Below are positions 16,772-24,530 of a DNA stretch of 64,000 nucleotides, in pieces (the stretch's first letter is position 1; every line of letters starts with the position of its first letter). Source of the DNA: Caldinitratiruptor microaerophilus (GTDB lineage: Bacteria; Bacillota; Sulfobacillia; Symbiobacteriales; ZC4RG38); assembly GCF_025999835.1 (NCBI RefSeq), contig NZ_AP025628.1:248001-312000 (forward strand), read 5' to 3'. The notes under the pieces are model-generated. The model had not been told where the DNA came from and ran no database searches. It was given only the letters and a program-made list of their open reading frames with translations. Made by a program: the position numbers and the translations under genes.

Positions 16772-17437
16772 ATGAACAACGTTGTGGTTCCCCGCACGGC
16801 GGTCTTCCTCGATGCGGTCGCGACGGATCGGCGGTGGTGGTGGACCCTCTTCGGGATCAACGCCGTGGGGTCGGCGTACGGCTTCTGGTGGTACCGCGAT
16901 CAGCTCGCCTCGACGCCGGCGCGGTACTGGCTGGTGGTACCGGACAGCCCGGGGTCGACCCTGCTGCTGACCGTCTTCCTCGCCGCCCTGCTGGCGCGCG
17001 CGGTCCCCGGCGCCCGACCGGGGCAGCCGGTCCGGGTCCGGGGGGCCTGGGGCACACTCCTGGCCGTGGCGCTGGCGTCCAACATCAAGTACGGGCTCTG
17101 GACGGCCGTCGTGCTCCCGCTCCACGCCATCGCGTCCGGTACGTGGACGCCGCCCGACGTCTACCTGTCGCTTTCGCACCTGGGCATGTGGGCGCAGGCC
17201 CTCGTGTTCCTCCGGCTACACCGGCCGGCGCGCGGCGCTGCGCTGGCGGCGCTCGGATGGCTTCTCTTCCAGGACTACGTCGACTACTGGGCGCTCCACA
17301 CCCACCCGTACCTGCCGGATGAGGCCCTGGAACCCGCCGCCCGGGCCGTCGCCCTGGTGCTCACGGCCGTCGGGGCCGGCACGGTGATCTGGAGCGCTTG
17401 GCAGCCGCTCCGAGGAGGTGATGGTGGTGGCAGATGA
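16772..17437 (+). CDS. YpjA-like membrane protein (DUF1405)
   Basis: 221-residue polytopic membrane protein with about six hydrophobic segments. The signature YGFWWYRDQLASTPARYW followed by VPDSPGST early in the protein and SNIKYGLWTAVV in the middle are characteristic of DUF1405/YpjA of Bacillus and relatives; molecular function unknown. The ATG at 16772 lacks a clear ribosome site. It overlaps csoR by 17 bp, so the two are probably one operon. The overlap suggests a possible link to copper or envelope stress, but copper-binding Met/His clusters are not evident. Confidence 0.78.
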   Translation: MNNVVVPRTAVFLDAVATDRRWWWTLFGINAVGSAYGFWWYRDQLASTPARYWLVVPDSPGSTLLLTVFLAALLARAVPGARPGQPVRVRGAWGTLLAVALASNIKYGLWTAVVLPLHAIASGTWTPPDVYLSLSHLGMWAQALVFLRLHRPARGAALAALGWLLFQDYVDYWALHTHPYLPDEALEPAARAVALVLTAVGAGTVIWSAWQPLRGGDGGGR

Positions 17438-17762
17438 GCAGGAGTCGCTGCAATCCCTACCGGTGATCCTGCGCACCGAAGGCATCGGCCTGCGCGACAA
17501 GGCGGACCTCCTCGAGCGCCTGCGCAAGATCGAGGGTCAGGTCCGGGGCCTCCAGCGGATGGTCGAGGAGGACCGGTACTGCGTCGACATCCTCGTGCAG
17601 CTGGCGGCGGTGCGGGCGGCCCTGAACCGCGTGGCCTTCCTGCTGCTGGAGAGCCACACCCGCGGCTGCGTCGCGGCGGCGCTGCGGCGGGGGGACGGCG
17701 AGGCGGCCGTTCAGGAGCTGCTGGCCGTGATGGACAAGCTGCTGAAAGGCGGCGGGCTCTAG
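17421..17762 (+). CDS. csoR: Copper-sensing transcriptional repressor, CsoR type
   Basis: 113-residue all-helical DUF156 repressor. Cys54, His79 and Cys83 have exactly the 25- and 4-residue spacings of the Cys36-His61-Cys65 Cu(I) ligands of mycobacterial CsoR, which separates it from CstR and RcnR-type relatives. The helix KADLLERLRKIEGQVRGLQRM (cited by its KIEGQVRG core, ~37-44) is the family signature. The start is ambiguous: GTG 17418, ATG 17421 and GTGs at 17424 and 17427 all follow GAGGAGG; spacing favours the later ones. No copA or copZ is adjacent, unusual for csoR. Its stop shares CTAG with the convergent methyltransferase. Candidate operators occur at 2509, 16649 and 20444. Confidence 0.9.
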   Translation: MVVADEQESLQSLPVILRTEGIGLRDKADLLERLRKIEGQVRGLQRMVEEDRYCVDILVQLAAVRAALNRVAFLLLESHTRGCVAAALRRGDGEAAVQELLAVMDKLLKGGGL

Positions 17763-18586
17763 CCCGCGACCTTGGTCCCGACGGTCTCCACCGCCGTCCA
17801 GGTCACCGTGAAGCCCTCCGGCGCGGCCCGGCGCATGGCCCGTGCTGCCTCGGCCTCGACGGCCCGCCGGGTTTCGGGGGAGAGGCCCGCCGCCCAGTTC
17901 GGGGCAACCGTGGCCATGAGCCGGACGAAGCGCTCGGGGTCGTAGACGTATACTCGCTCCGCGATCGGGCGGAAGAACGGCAGGGCGAACCCGGCCGCCT
18001 GGAGGCTGCAGGCCACCTCCTGGGCGCTGGGCAGGTCGGGGAACGCTTCCGGGGCATGAGGGCCCAGGAGGTGGGTCAGGACCGACTGGAGAAGGGCCCG
18101 CCACTCGCCGAAGCCCGGGGCCGTCGCGCAGGCCAGCACCAGCTGGCCCCCCGCGCGCAGCACCCGGGCGAACTCGCGCGCAGCCCGGGGGCGGTCCCGG
18201 ACCCAGTGGTACATGCTGTTCGCCACGACGAGGTCGAAGGTGCCGTCGGGGTACGGGATGTCCTCGGCGTCCCCTTCCTGCAGGACGGCCACGACGCCGG
18301 CCATCCCCGCCTTGGCGCCGGCCACGGCTACCATGCCGGGGGACAGGTCGATGCCCACCAGGAGCCGGCATGGTCCGAACACGCGCGCCAGTTCGAGCAG
18401 GTTGATCCCGGTCCCCGAACCGACGTCGAGGATGGCGGGCTGCGGCGGTACCCGCACCAGCGGCAACAGGCGCCTCAGCCCCATCAGGTAGGCGTGCCCG
18501 GCGACGGCGTCGTACTCGAGCGCGGTCTGGCTGTAGCCCGCGGCCACGCGGGTCTTGAGCTCCAGGGCTGCCACCCCCCGGAGCAC
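17759..18586 (-). CDS. SAM-dependent class I methyltransferase
   Basis: 275 residues. The Rossmann-type SAM site is visible as ILDVGSGTGINLLEL (motif I, about residues 51-65), the acidic GIDLSP motif follows, then GDAEDIPYPDGTFDLVVANS (motifs II/III region) and RVLRAGGQLVLA. This layout matches methyltransferase-11/UbiE-type enzymes acting on small molecules; the substrate is unknown. The GTG at 18586 lacks a good ribosome site; a second GTG five codons in (18571) follows CCGGGGGG and may be the true start. It converges on csoR with a shared CTAG. Confidence 0.8.
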   Translation of the reverse strand: MLRGVAALELKTRVAAGYSQTALEYDAVAGHAYLMGLRRLLPLVRVPPQPAILDVGSGTGINLLELARVFGPCRLLVGIDLSPGMVAVAGAKAGMAGVVAVLQEGDAEDIPYPDGTFDLVVANSMYHWVRDRPRAAREFARVLRAGGQLVLACATAPGFGEWRALLQSVLTHLLGPHAPEAFPDLPSAQEVACSLQAAGFALPFFRPIAERVYVYDPERFVRLMATVAPNWAAGLSPETRRAVEAEAARAMRRAAPEGFTVTWTAVETVGTKVAG

Positions 18587-18691
18587 GTTATGCCGGGGTG
18601 GCGGCCGCGGTCACGCCCATCGGAACCGGTGGCGGACAACGGCGGATTCTCATACCCTGCAACCGAGAAGGACGCCGGGGAGGTGAGCTTG

Positions 18692-18868
18692 GTGCCCTTC
18701 GGCTTCCCGTTCACGTTCCCCTTTGCGTTCCTCTTTGGGTTCCCCGCGGGTTTCCCCTTCGCGTTCCCGTTCGGGTTCCCGTTCGGGTTCCCGGCGACCA
18801 TCGCCGGCACGAGCGCGGCGGCGATACCCGCCACCACGGTGGCGACGACGCCCTTCCCGTTCATCTGA
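18692..18868 (+). CDS. Small Phe/Pro repeat protein
   Basis: 58 residues; not a recognised family. Residues 3-34 are built from alternating Phe with Pro/Gly/Ala units (FGFPF, FAFPF type), encoded partly by a tandem 12-bp unit GTTCCCGTTCGG at 18763-18798; the tail is Ala/Thr-rich and ends PFPFI. A strong GGGGAGGTGA site (18677-18686) precedes TTG 18689 and GTG 18692. The next small gene downstream also has a strong ribosome site, supporting expression of both. The opposite strand of this stretch is also open, from an ATG at 18864, and encodes a signal-like segment plus Asn-Pro-Gly repeats, but with a weak ribosome site and a 3' end running into the methyltransferase gene. Plus strand is favoured, not proven. 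Confidence 0.45.
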   Translation: MPFGFPFTFPFAFLFGFPAGFPFAFPFGFPFGFPATIAGTSAAAIPATTVATTPFPFI

Positions 18869-18885
18869 TCCCGGCCCTGCGGCCT

Positions 18886-18912
18886 CCGGCCGGGGTGCTG
18901 TGCCCCGGCCGG
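18886..18912 (+). terminator. Hairpin between the two small Phe/Pro-rich genes
   Basis: CCGGCCGGGG (18886-18895) pairs perfectly with CCCCGGCCGG (18903-18912) around a 7-nt loop. No U-tract, so it may be an attenuator or transcript stabiliser rather than a terminator. Confidence 0.35.
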
Positions 18913-18944
18913 CCCGTACATCCACCCGCCGAGGAGGGAACCAC

Positions 18945-19220
18945 GTGCACCGGATCCGGATTCAGGCTCCGCCCTTCCTTCCCCCGAGACTCCCGTGGTT
19001 CCCCGCGGGCCCGCCGCCGATGCCGCCGCTGCCCCTGAACATGCCCCGGATGCCATGGCCGGAGGGCGGGTTCGCGCCGCCGGCCGCGGGGAACACCGGC
19101 CCGGGGAGCGCCGGCGCCGCGGGCGGCTGGCAGGGGAATCCGTGGGCCCGGGCCCCGATCGCCGGCACGGGCGTCACGGGCGGGGCGCTGGCCGCCAGGG
19201 GTGCGCCGCCCGGCTGGTGA
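18945..19220 (+). CDS. Small Pro/Met/Gly-rich protein
   Basis: 91 residues, no recognised family. The first half is Pro-rich with hydrophobic and Met residues (PPPMPPLPLNMPRMPWP, about residues 26-42); the second half is Gly/Ala-rich. No signal peptide or membrane segment is seen. GTG at 18945 has an excellent GAGGAGGG site (18931-18938) at 6-nt spacing, the main argument that it is real. Composition suggests an unstructured surface, spore-coat or matrix-type protein, but this is speculation. The 3' end overlaps the convergent glycerate kinase by 47 bp. Confidence 0.45.
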   Translation: MHRIRIQAPPFLPPRLPWFPAGPPPMPPLPLNMPRMPWPEGGFAPPAAGNTGPGSAGAAGGWQGNPWARAPIAGTGVTGGALAARGAPPGW

Positions 19221-20355
19221 GGTCGGCGCCCAGCCGGACGAGCCGGAGGGCCCTGGCGGTCGCCTCGGTCACGAACTCGGCGGCCCGGGCCATCGCCTCC
19301 GCCTCGGGGATCGGGCCCGGGACGATGCTCAGGAGGGCGCTCACCCCGCGGTCCAGGAGGGCCTCGGCGCCGGGGCCCAGGCTCCCGGAGATCACGACCA
19401 CCGGCACGCCGCGGCGCACCGCCGCGCGCGCGACGCCGAGGGGCACCTTCCCGTGCAGGGTCTGCGCGTCGGTCCGGCCCTCGCCGGTCAGGACGAGCCA
19501 GGCATCCTCCAGGCGCCGTTCGAAGCCCACCGTGTCCATGACGAGGTCGATCCCCCGCTCGAGCCGGGCGCCTGCGACGGCCAGGAGCCCGGCACCGAGC
19601 CCGCCTGCCGCGCCCGCTCCCGGCACGCCGCTCACCTCGCGACCCAGGTCCCGGGCGAGGATCTCGCCCCAGCGGCCGAGGGCGGCGTCGAGCTCGGCGA
19701 TCATCTCCGGCGTGGCGCCCTTCTGGGGTCCATACACCGCCGAGGCGCCCCGGGGGCCGGTGAGCGGGTTGTCGACGTCGCAGGCGACCCGGATCCGCAC
19801 GTCCCGCAGCCGGGGGTCCAGGCCGGAGACGTCGATCCGCTCCAGGCGGGCGAGCTCGGCCCCGCCGGGCCCGATCTCGCGCCCGGCGCGGTCGAGGAGG
19901 CGGGCCCCGAGCGCCTGGGCCATGCCCGCTCCGCCGTCGTTGGTGGCGCTGCCGCCGATCCCGAGGACGATCTCCCGGCAGCCCCGGTCCAGGGCGGCCC
20001 GGATGAGTTCCCCGGTACCTCGGGTGGTGGTCCGCCGCGGGTCGCGGCGCTCCGGCGGCACCAGGGTCAGGCCGGAGGCGGCCGCCATCTCGATCACCGC
20101 CGTGCGCCCCCCGCCGACGATGCCGAAGAAGGCGTCCACCGGGTCTCCCAGCGGTCCGGTGACGGTGACCCGGATCCGCTCGCCCCCGGTCGCGGCCAGG
20201 ATGGCGTCGACCGTCCCCTCTCCCCCGTCGGCGAGGGGGGTCAGCACCGTTTCCGCCTCGGGGAACACGCGGCGGACTCCGGCGGCCATCGCCTCCGCGG
20301 CCGCGATCGCGCTCAGGCTGCCCTTGAAGGAGTCGGGGGCGATGACCACCCGCAT
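19174..20355 (-). CDS. Glycerate 2-kinase (GlxK/GarK family)
   Basis: 393 residues. Phosphorylates D-glycerate, feeding glyoxylate- or serine-derived carbon into glycolysis. The N-terminal IAPDSFKGSLSA motif, TPLADGGEGT, IVLGIGGSATNDGG and the C-terminal LTGEGRTDAQTLHGKVP block are diagnostic of the family. Two ATGs (20361 and 20355) are in frame; the GGGAGA ribosome site fits 20355. No glyoxylate-pathway gene is adjacent. The gene diverges from icd; the 340-bp region between them contains a CsoR-like site and an icd -10 candidate. Confidence 0.92.
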   Translation of the reverse strand: MRVVIAPDSFKGSLSAIAAAEAMAAGVRRVFPEAETVLTPLADGGEGTVDAILAATGGERIRVTVTGPLGDPVDAFFGIVGGGRTAVIEMAAASGLTLVPPERRDPRRTTTRGTGELIRAALDRGCREIVLGIGGSATNDGGAGMAQALGARLLDRAGREIGPGGAELARLERIDVSGLDPRLRDVRIRVACDVDNPLTGPRGASAVYGPQKGATPEMIAELDAALGRWGEILARDLGREVSGVPGAGAAGGLGAGLLAVAGARLERGIDLVMDTVGFERRLEDAWLVLTGEGRTDAQTLHGKVPLGVARAAVRRGVPVVVISGSLGPGAEALLDRGVSALLSIVPGPIPEAEAMARAAEFVTEATARALRLVRLGADLTSRAAHPWRPAPRP

Positions 20356-20443
20356 GCCCATCTCTCCCTGAACGTGTCTCCCTGAAGGTGTTGGTAGCTT
20401 TCGTATTCCGCGCCGGGCGCCCCGGTTCCCTGCCGGAGGCTGT

Positions 20444-20459
20444 ATACCCCCCGGGGTCT
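20444..20459. promoter_or_regulatory. CsoR-like palindrome upstream of icd
   Basis: ATACCCC (20444-20450) and GGGGTCT (20453-20459) are inverted with one mismatch around CC. This resembles known CsoR/CstR operators and the trxB site at 2509. It is about 240 bp from the icd start and 90 bp from the glycerate kinase start; which gene it serves is unclear. Confidence 0.4.
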
Positions 20460-20543
20460 ACGGCGGGTCTATGCGTCGGGGAGCACCTTTTTCCAACACG
20501 TGTGCCCGAAAGGGGACTGGTACCGCACCGTGCAACTTGCTAC

Positions 20544-20549
20544 TATAAC
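20544..20549 (+). promoter_or_regulatory. Candidate -10 element of icd
   Basis: TATAAC in an AT-richer patch 147 bp upstream of the icd GTG. No convincing -35 hexamer is seen at 17-18 bp, so an activator or other sigma factor may be used. The leader between it and icd shows no recognised riboswitch. Confidence 0.35.
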
Positions 20550-20695
20550 GAGGGGATTGGTACGAAAGCCACCGGGTGTGTGGATGTTTCTGTCTATTCC
20601 GGCCGCGATTTTGGAACGCGGTTCCGAAACTGTCCCGCCCCGGGGGCGTTCCGTCCCACCACGGCAATTCGACACAGGAAGAGGTGCTGGAAGGA

Positions 20696-21949
20696 GTGGC
20701 CAGGTTCCAGAAACTGACCCCGCCCGCTCAGGGTGAGCCGATCCGCTTCGAGGGCGGCAAGCTGCAGGTACCCGATCATCCGATCATCCCGTTCATCGAG
20801 GGCGACGGCACCGGCCCGGACATCTGGCGGGCGGCGCAGCCCGTTCTGGACGCCGCGGTGGAGAAGGCGTACGGCGGCCGGCGCAAGATCGTCTGGTTCG
20901 AAGTGTACGCCGGGGAGAAGTGCCTGAACAAGTTCGGCGAGTGGCTGATCGAGGATACGCTCACCGCGATGCGCGAGTACCGGGTCGGGATCAAGGGCCC
21001 GCTCACCACACCCGTCGGCGGCGGGATCCGTTCCCTGAACGTGGCGCTCCGGCAACTCCTGGACCTCTACGCCTGTGTGCGGCCCGTGCGCTGGTTCCCC
21101 GGCGTACCGTCCCCGCTCCGGGAGCCCTGGAAGACGGACGTCGTGATCTTCCGGGAGAATTCCGAGGACATCTACATGGGGATCGAGTGGAAGGCCGGCA
21201 GCCCCGAGGCCAACCGGGTGATCGAGCTCGTCAAGGAGCTCGGCAAGGAGATCCGCCCGGGGAGCGGAATCGGCATCAAGCCGGTCTCCGAGTTCGGCAC
21301 CAAGCGGCTCGTGCGCGCGGCGATCGAGTACGCCCTGCGTTACGGCCGCAAGAGCGTGACGCTGGTGCACAAAGGCAACATCATGAAGTTCACCGAGGGC
21401 GCCTTCCGGGAGTGGGGCTACGAGGTCGCCCGGCAGGAGTTCGGCGACGTCACCATCACCGAGGAGGAGCTCTGGGACAAGTACGGCGGGCAGCAGCCGG
21501 CCGGCAAGATCGTGATCAAGGACCGGATCGCCGACATCACCTTCCAGCAGCTGCTCCTCCGCCCCACCGAGTTCGACGTGATCGCCACCCTGAACCTGAA
21601 CGGCGACTACCTGTCGGACGCCGTGGCGGCGCACGTGGGCGGCATCGGGATCGCGCCCGGGGCCAACATCTCGTACAGCGACGGGTACGGCCTGTTCGAG
21701 GCGACCCACGGCACCGCGCCGAAATACGCCGGCCTTGACAAGGTCAACCCCAGCTCGGTCATCCTCTCCGGCGAGATGATGTTCCGGTACATGGGCTGGG
21801 ACGAGGCGGCCGACCTCATCATCAAGGGCATCGAGCGGACGATCGCGAACAAGACCGTGACGTACGACTTCGCCCGGCTCATGGAGGGCGCCACCGAGGT
21901 CAAGTGCTCGGAGTTCGGGCAGCTGATCATCAAGAACATGGACGGCTGA
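20696..21949 (+). CDS. icd: Isocitrate dehydrogenase, NADP-dependent
   Basis: 417 residues. Oxidatively decarboxylates isocitrate to 2-oxoglutarate. Substrate-binding Ser113 and Asn115 (RSLNVALRQ) carry the same numbers as in the E. coli enzyme, and HGTAPKYAG contains the Lys-Tyr pair that marks NADP specificity. GTG at 20696 follows AGGAAGAGG; upstream in-frame sequence lacks homology. It heads an icd-mdh-citrate synthase group, with a terminator-like hairpin between icd and mdh suggesting partly independent expression. Confidence 0.96.
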   Translation: MARFQKLTPPAQGEPIRFEGGKLQVPDHPIIPFIEGDGTGPDIWRAAQPVLDAAVEKAYGGRRKIVWFEVYAGEKCLNKFGEWLIEDTLTAMREYRVGIKGPLTTPVGGGIRSLNVALRQLLDLYACVRPVRWFPGVPSPLREPWKTDVVIFRENSEDIYMGIEWKAGSPEANRVIELVKELGKEIRPGSGIGIKPVSEFGTKRLVRAAIEYALRYGRKSVTLVHKGNIMKFTEGAFREWGYEVARQEFGDVTITEEELWDKYGGQQPAGKIVIKDRIADITFQQLLLRPTEFDVIATLNLNGDYLSDAVAAHVGGIGIAPGANISYSDGYGLFEATHGTAPKYAGLDKVNPSSVILSGEMMFRYMGWDEAADLIIKGIERTIANKTVTYDFARLMEGATEVKCSEFGQLIIKNMDG

Positions 21950-21976
21950 GAAAGGGGCGTCGCGCCCCTTCTCGAG

Positions 21977-22008
21977 GGGCCCGCGGCATCCGGCGGCGGG
22001 CCCTTCTT
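21977..22008 (+). terminator. Terminator-like hairpin between icd and mdh
   Basis: GGGCCCGC (21977-21984) pairs with GCGGGCCC (21996-22003), followed by TTCTT. A smaller GGGGCG/CGCCCC hairpin lies just before it. It would reduce read-through from icd into mdh. Confidence 0.55.
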
Positions 22009-22042
22009 CACCCCAACAACTTCGTAGCAGGGGGCCTGAGCC

Positions 22043-22993
22043 ATGGCCGTGAGGCGTCCCAAGATCAGCGTCATCGGCGCCGGCTTCACCGGAGCCAGCA
22101 CCGCCGTGTTCGCGGCGGCGAAGGGTCTCGGCGACATCGTGCTGCTGGACATCCCGCAGCGGGAGAACTACGCCAAGGGCGTGGCGCTCGACCTGGTGGA
22201 GTCCACGCCGATCCTGAACACCGACGTGACCATCACCGGGACGGCGGACTACGCGGACACCGCGGGTTCCGACCTCGTGATCATCACCGCCGGCGTTCCC
22301 CGCAAGCCGGGGATGAGCCGCGAGGACCTCATCAGCACCAACGCCGGCATCGTGAAGTCGGTCACCGAGCAGGTGGTGAAGTATTCCCCGAACGCGTTCA
22401 TCATCGTGCTGACCAACCCGGTCGACAGCATGACCTACGTCGCCTACCGGGTCTCCGGCTTCCCCAAGAACCGCGTCTTCGGCCAGTCCGGCGTGCTCGA
22501 CACGGCCCGGTACCGCACCTTCCTGGCGCACGAGCTGCGGGTGTCCGTTTCCGACATCACCGCCTTCGTCCTGGGCGGCCACGGGGACGACATGGTGCCG
22601 CTGGTCCGCTACACCTACGCGGGCGGCATCCCGGTCGCGAAGCTGCTGCCGAAGGAGACCATCGACCGGATCGTGGAGCGCACCCGCAAGGGCGGCGGGG
22701 AGATCGTCAACCTCATGGGGACCAGCGCCGGGTACGCGCCGGGCGCCTCGCTGGTCGAAATGGCGGAGGCCGTCCTCAAGAACCGCCGGCGCATCCTGCC
22801 GGCGATCGCGTACCTCGACGGCGAGTACGGCTATCGGGACATCTACATGGGCGTCCCGACCATCATCGGCGGCGACGGACTGGAGTCGGTCATCGAGGTC
22901 GACCTGACGCCGGAGGAGAAGGCGGCCCTCGACAAGAGCGCGGAGGGCGTGGCCAGGACCATCGCGTTCGTCAAGGAGAACGTCCTGAAGTAG
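22043..22993 (+). CDS. mdh: Malate dehydrogenase, NAD-dependent
   Basis: 316 residues of the LDH-like MDH type 3 class. Interconverts malate and oxaloacetate. The N-terminal [10 protein letters not shown] binds NAD, and Asp in LLDIPQ (about residue 36) indicates NAD rather than NADP. The mobile loop carries [10 protein letters not shown] with substrate-binding Arg, and catalytic His is in GGHGDDMVP. Catalytic-loop Arg instead of Gln supports malate over lactate. ATG follows an AGGGGGCC site. Citrate synthase follows 50 bp downstream on the same strand. Confidence 0.95.
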   Translation: MAVRRPKISVIGAGFTGASTAVFAAAKGLGDIVLLDIPQRENYAKGVALDLVESTPILNTDVTITGTADYADTAGSDLVIITAGVPRKPGMSREDLISTNAGIVKSVTEQVVKYSPNAFIIVLTNPVDSMTYVAYRVSGFPKNRVFGQSGVLDTARYRTFLAHELRVSVSDITAFVLGGHGDDMVPLVRYTYAGGIPVAKLLPKETIDRIVERTRKGGGEIVNLMGTSAGYAPGASLVEMAEAVLKNRRRILPAIAYLDGEYGYRDIYMGVPTIIGGDGLESVIEVDLTPEEKAALDKSAEGVARTIAFVKENVLK

Positions 22994-23043
22994 GCCGCTC
23001 ATGGTCTGCCGGGTCAGCTCGCTTCCGGAAGGGAGGCTCCATC

Positions 23044-24387
23044 ATGTCGACGGTGAAAGAGACGGTCACGTCGAGCCTCAAGGAGACCCTGAAACAGAAG
23101 ATCGAAGCGTGGCGCCCCCGCACCACCCGGCTGCTGAAGGAGTTCGGCAAGGTCGTCATCGACCAGGTCACCATCGAGCAGGCGATCGGCGGTGCCCGTG
23201 ACGTCCGGTGCCTGGTCACCGACATCTCCTACCTGGACCCCTACGAGGGAATCCGGTTCCGCGGCAAGACGATCCCCGAAGTCTTCGCGGAGCTGCCCAA
23301 GGCCCGCGGCTCCGAGTACCCGACCGTCGAGGCGTTCTGGTACTTCCTGCTCACCGGCGACATCCCGACCCAGGCGCAGGTCGAGGAGGTCATGGCCGAG
23401 TGGAAGCAGCGCCAGAACGTGCCCTCCTACGTGTTCGACGTGATCCGGGCCCTGCCCAAGGACAGCCACCCGATGGTCATGCTCTCGGCCGGCGTCCTGT
23501 CGATGCAGCGGGAGTCCAAGTTCACGGCGTACTACCACTCCGGCAGATACAACAAGCTGCAGGCGTGGGAGTACATGTACGAGGACGCCTTTGACCTCGT
23601 CGCCCGCATCCCCATCATCGCTGCGTTCATCTACCGGTACAAGTACAAGAACGATCAACACATCCCCATCGACCCGAACCTCGACATGGGCGCCAACTTC
23701 GCCCACATGATGGGGATCCCCAAGCCCTACGACGACGTCTCCCGCATGTATTTCATCCTCCACTCCGACCACGAGTCCGGCAACGTTTCCGCCCACACCA
23801 CCCACCTGGTCGCCTCGGCGCTGTCGGATGCGTACTACGCCTACTCCGCCGGCCTGAACGGTCTTGCCGGCCCGCTCCACGGCCTCGCCAACCAGGAAGT
23901 GCTGTCCTGGATCATGGAGTTCCAGAAGAAGCTTGGCGGTGCCGAGCCGAACAAGGAGAACGTCAGCAAGGCGCTGTGGGACACCCTCAACGCCGGTCAG
24001 GTCATCCCGGGTTACGGCCACGCCGTGCTCCGCAAGACGGACCCGCGTTACACGGCGCAGCGCGAGTTCTGCCTCAAGCACATGCCGGACGACCCGCTCT
24101 TCAAGCTGGTCAGCCTGATCTACGAGGTGGCCCCGGGCATCCTCATGGAGCATGGCAAGGCGAAGAACCCCTGGCCGAACGTCGATGCCCAGTCCGGCGT
24201 GATCCAGTGGCACTACGGCGTGCGCGAGTGGGACTTCTACACCGTGCTCTTCGGCGTGGGCCGCGCCCTGGGCACCATGGCGAACATCACCTGGGACCGT
24301 GCGCTCGGCTATCCCATCGAGCGTCCGAAGTCGGTCACGACCGAGATGCTCGAGCAGTGGGCTGCCGAGGGTGGCCGGAAGTCCTGA
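23044..24387 (+). CDS. Citrate synthase, eukaryote-like type
   Basis: 447 residues; condenses acetyl-CoA with oxaloacetate. The active site region HESGNVSAHTTHL, followed by NGLAGPLHGLANQEVL, is strikingly like mitochondrial citrate synthases rather than the common GltA/CitZ proteins of Firmicutes. The second His is in PGYGHAVL and the catalytic Asp in NVDAQSGV. The N-terminal ~40 residues form a charged helix (KETLKQKIEAWR). ATG at 23044 has a GGAAGGGAGG site. Eukaryote-like bacterial citrate synthases are known, for instance in Geobacter, so this is unusual but not unprecedented. Confidence 0.94.
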   Translation: MSTVKETVTSSLKETLKQKIEAWRPRTTRLLKEFGKVVIDQVTIEQAIGGARDVRCLVTDISYLDPYEGIRFRGKTIPEVFAELPKARGSEYPTVEAFWYFLLTGDIPTQAQVEEVMAEWKQRQNVPSYVFDVIRALPKDSHPMVMLSAGVLSMQRESKFTAYYHSGRYNKLQAWEYMYEDAFDLVARIPIIAAFIYRYKYKNDQHIPIDPNLDMGANFAHMMGIPKPYDDVSRMYFILHSDHESGNVSAHTTHLVASALSDAYYAYSAGLNGLAGPLHGLANQEVLSWIMEFQKKLGGAEPNKENVSKALWDTLNAGQVIPGYGHAVLRKTDPRYTAQREFCLKHMPDDPLFKLVSLIYEVAPGILMEHGKAKNPWPNVDAQSGVIQWHYGVREWDFYTVLFGVGRALGTMANITWDRALGYPIERPKSVTTEMLEQWAAEGGRKS

Positions 24388-24427
24388 ACAGGCCGTCCAC
24401 CCGAGGGTTCCAGAACATACGACGCCG

Positions 24428-24459
24428 CGACGCCGCCCCCCCGTGCGGGGGCGGCGTCG
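24428..24459 (+). terminator. Long hairpin after the citrate synthase gene
   Basis: A perfect 13-bp stem, CGACGCCGCCCCC with GGGGGCGGCGTCG, and a 6-nt loop, 41 bp after the stop. No U-tract, but its strength and position make it a likely terminator of the mdh-citrate synthase transcript. Confidence 0.55.
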
Positions 24460-24467
24460 CCGTGCCG

Positions 24468-24497
24468 GTGACAGGCGATTGCCCCATCGGTTAGAAT
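24468..24497 (+). promoter_or_regulatory. ftsH promoter
   Basis: GTGACA (24468-24473) and TAGAAT (24492-24497) with an 18-bp spacer, 34 bp upstream of the ftsH GTG and directly after the preceding terminator. No heat-shock CIRCE element is seen. Confidence 0.55.
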
Positions 24498-24530
24498 GGG
24501 ATCACCGAAGGTCAAGGGGGGGAGAGTCCG

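Noticed and set aside
18763-18798. Tandem 12-bp repeat as a CRISPR or mobile repeat
   Set aside because: Units are contiguous without spacers and in frame with the Phe/Pro codons, so this is a coding microrepeat.
18484-18864. Minus-strand ORF with a signal-like segment and Asn-Pro-Gly repeats
   Set aside because: Weak ribosome site and an end overlapping the methyltransferase gene in another frame; the plus-strand frame has a much better start. Kept only as an alternative.
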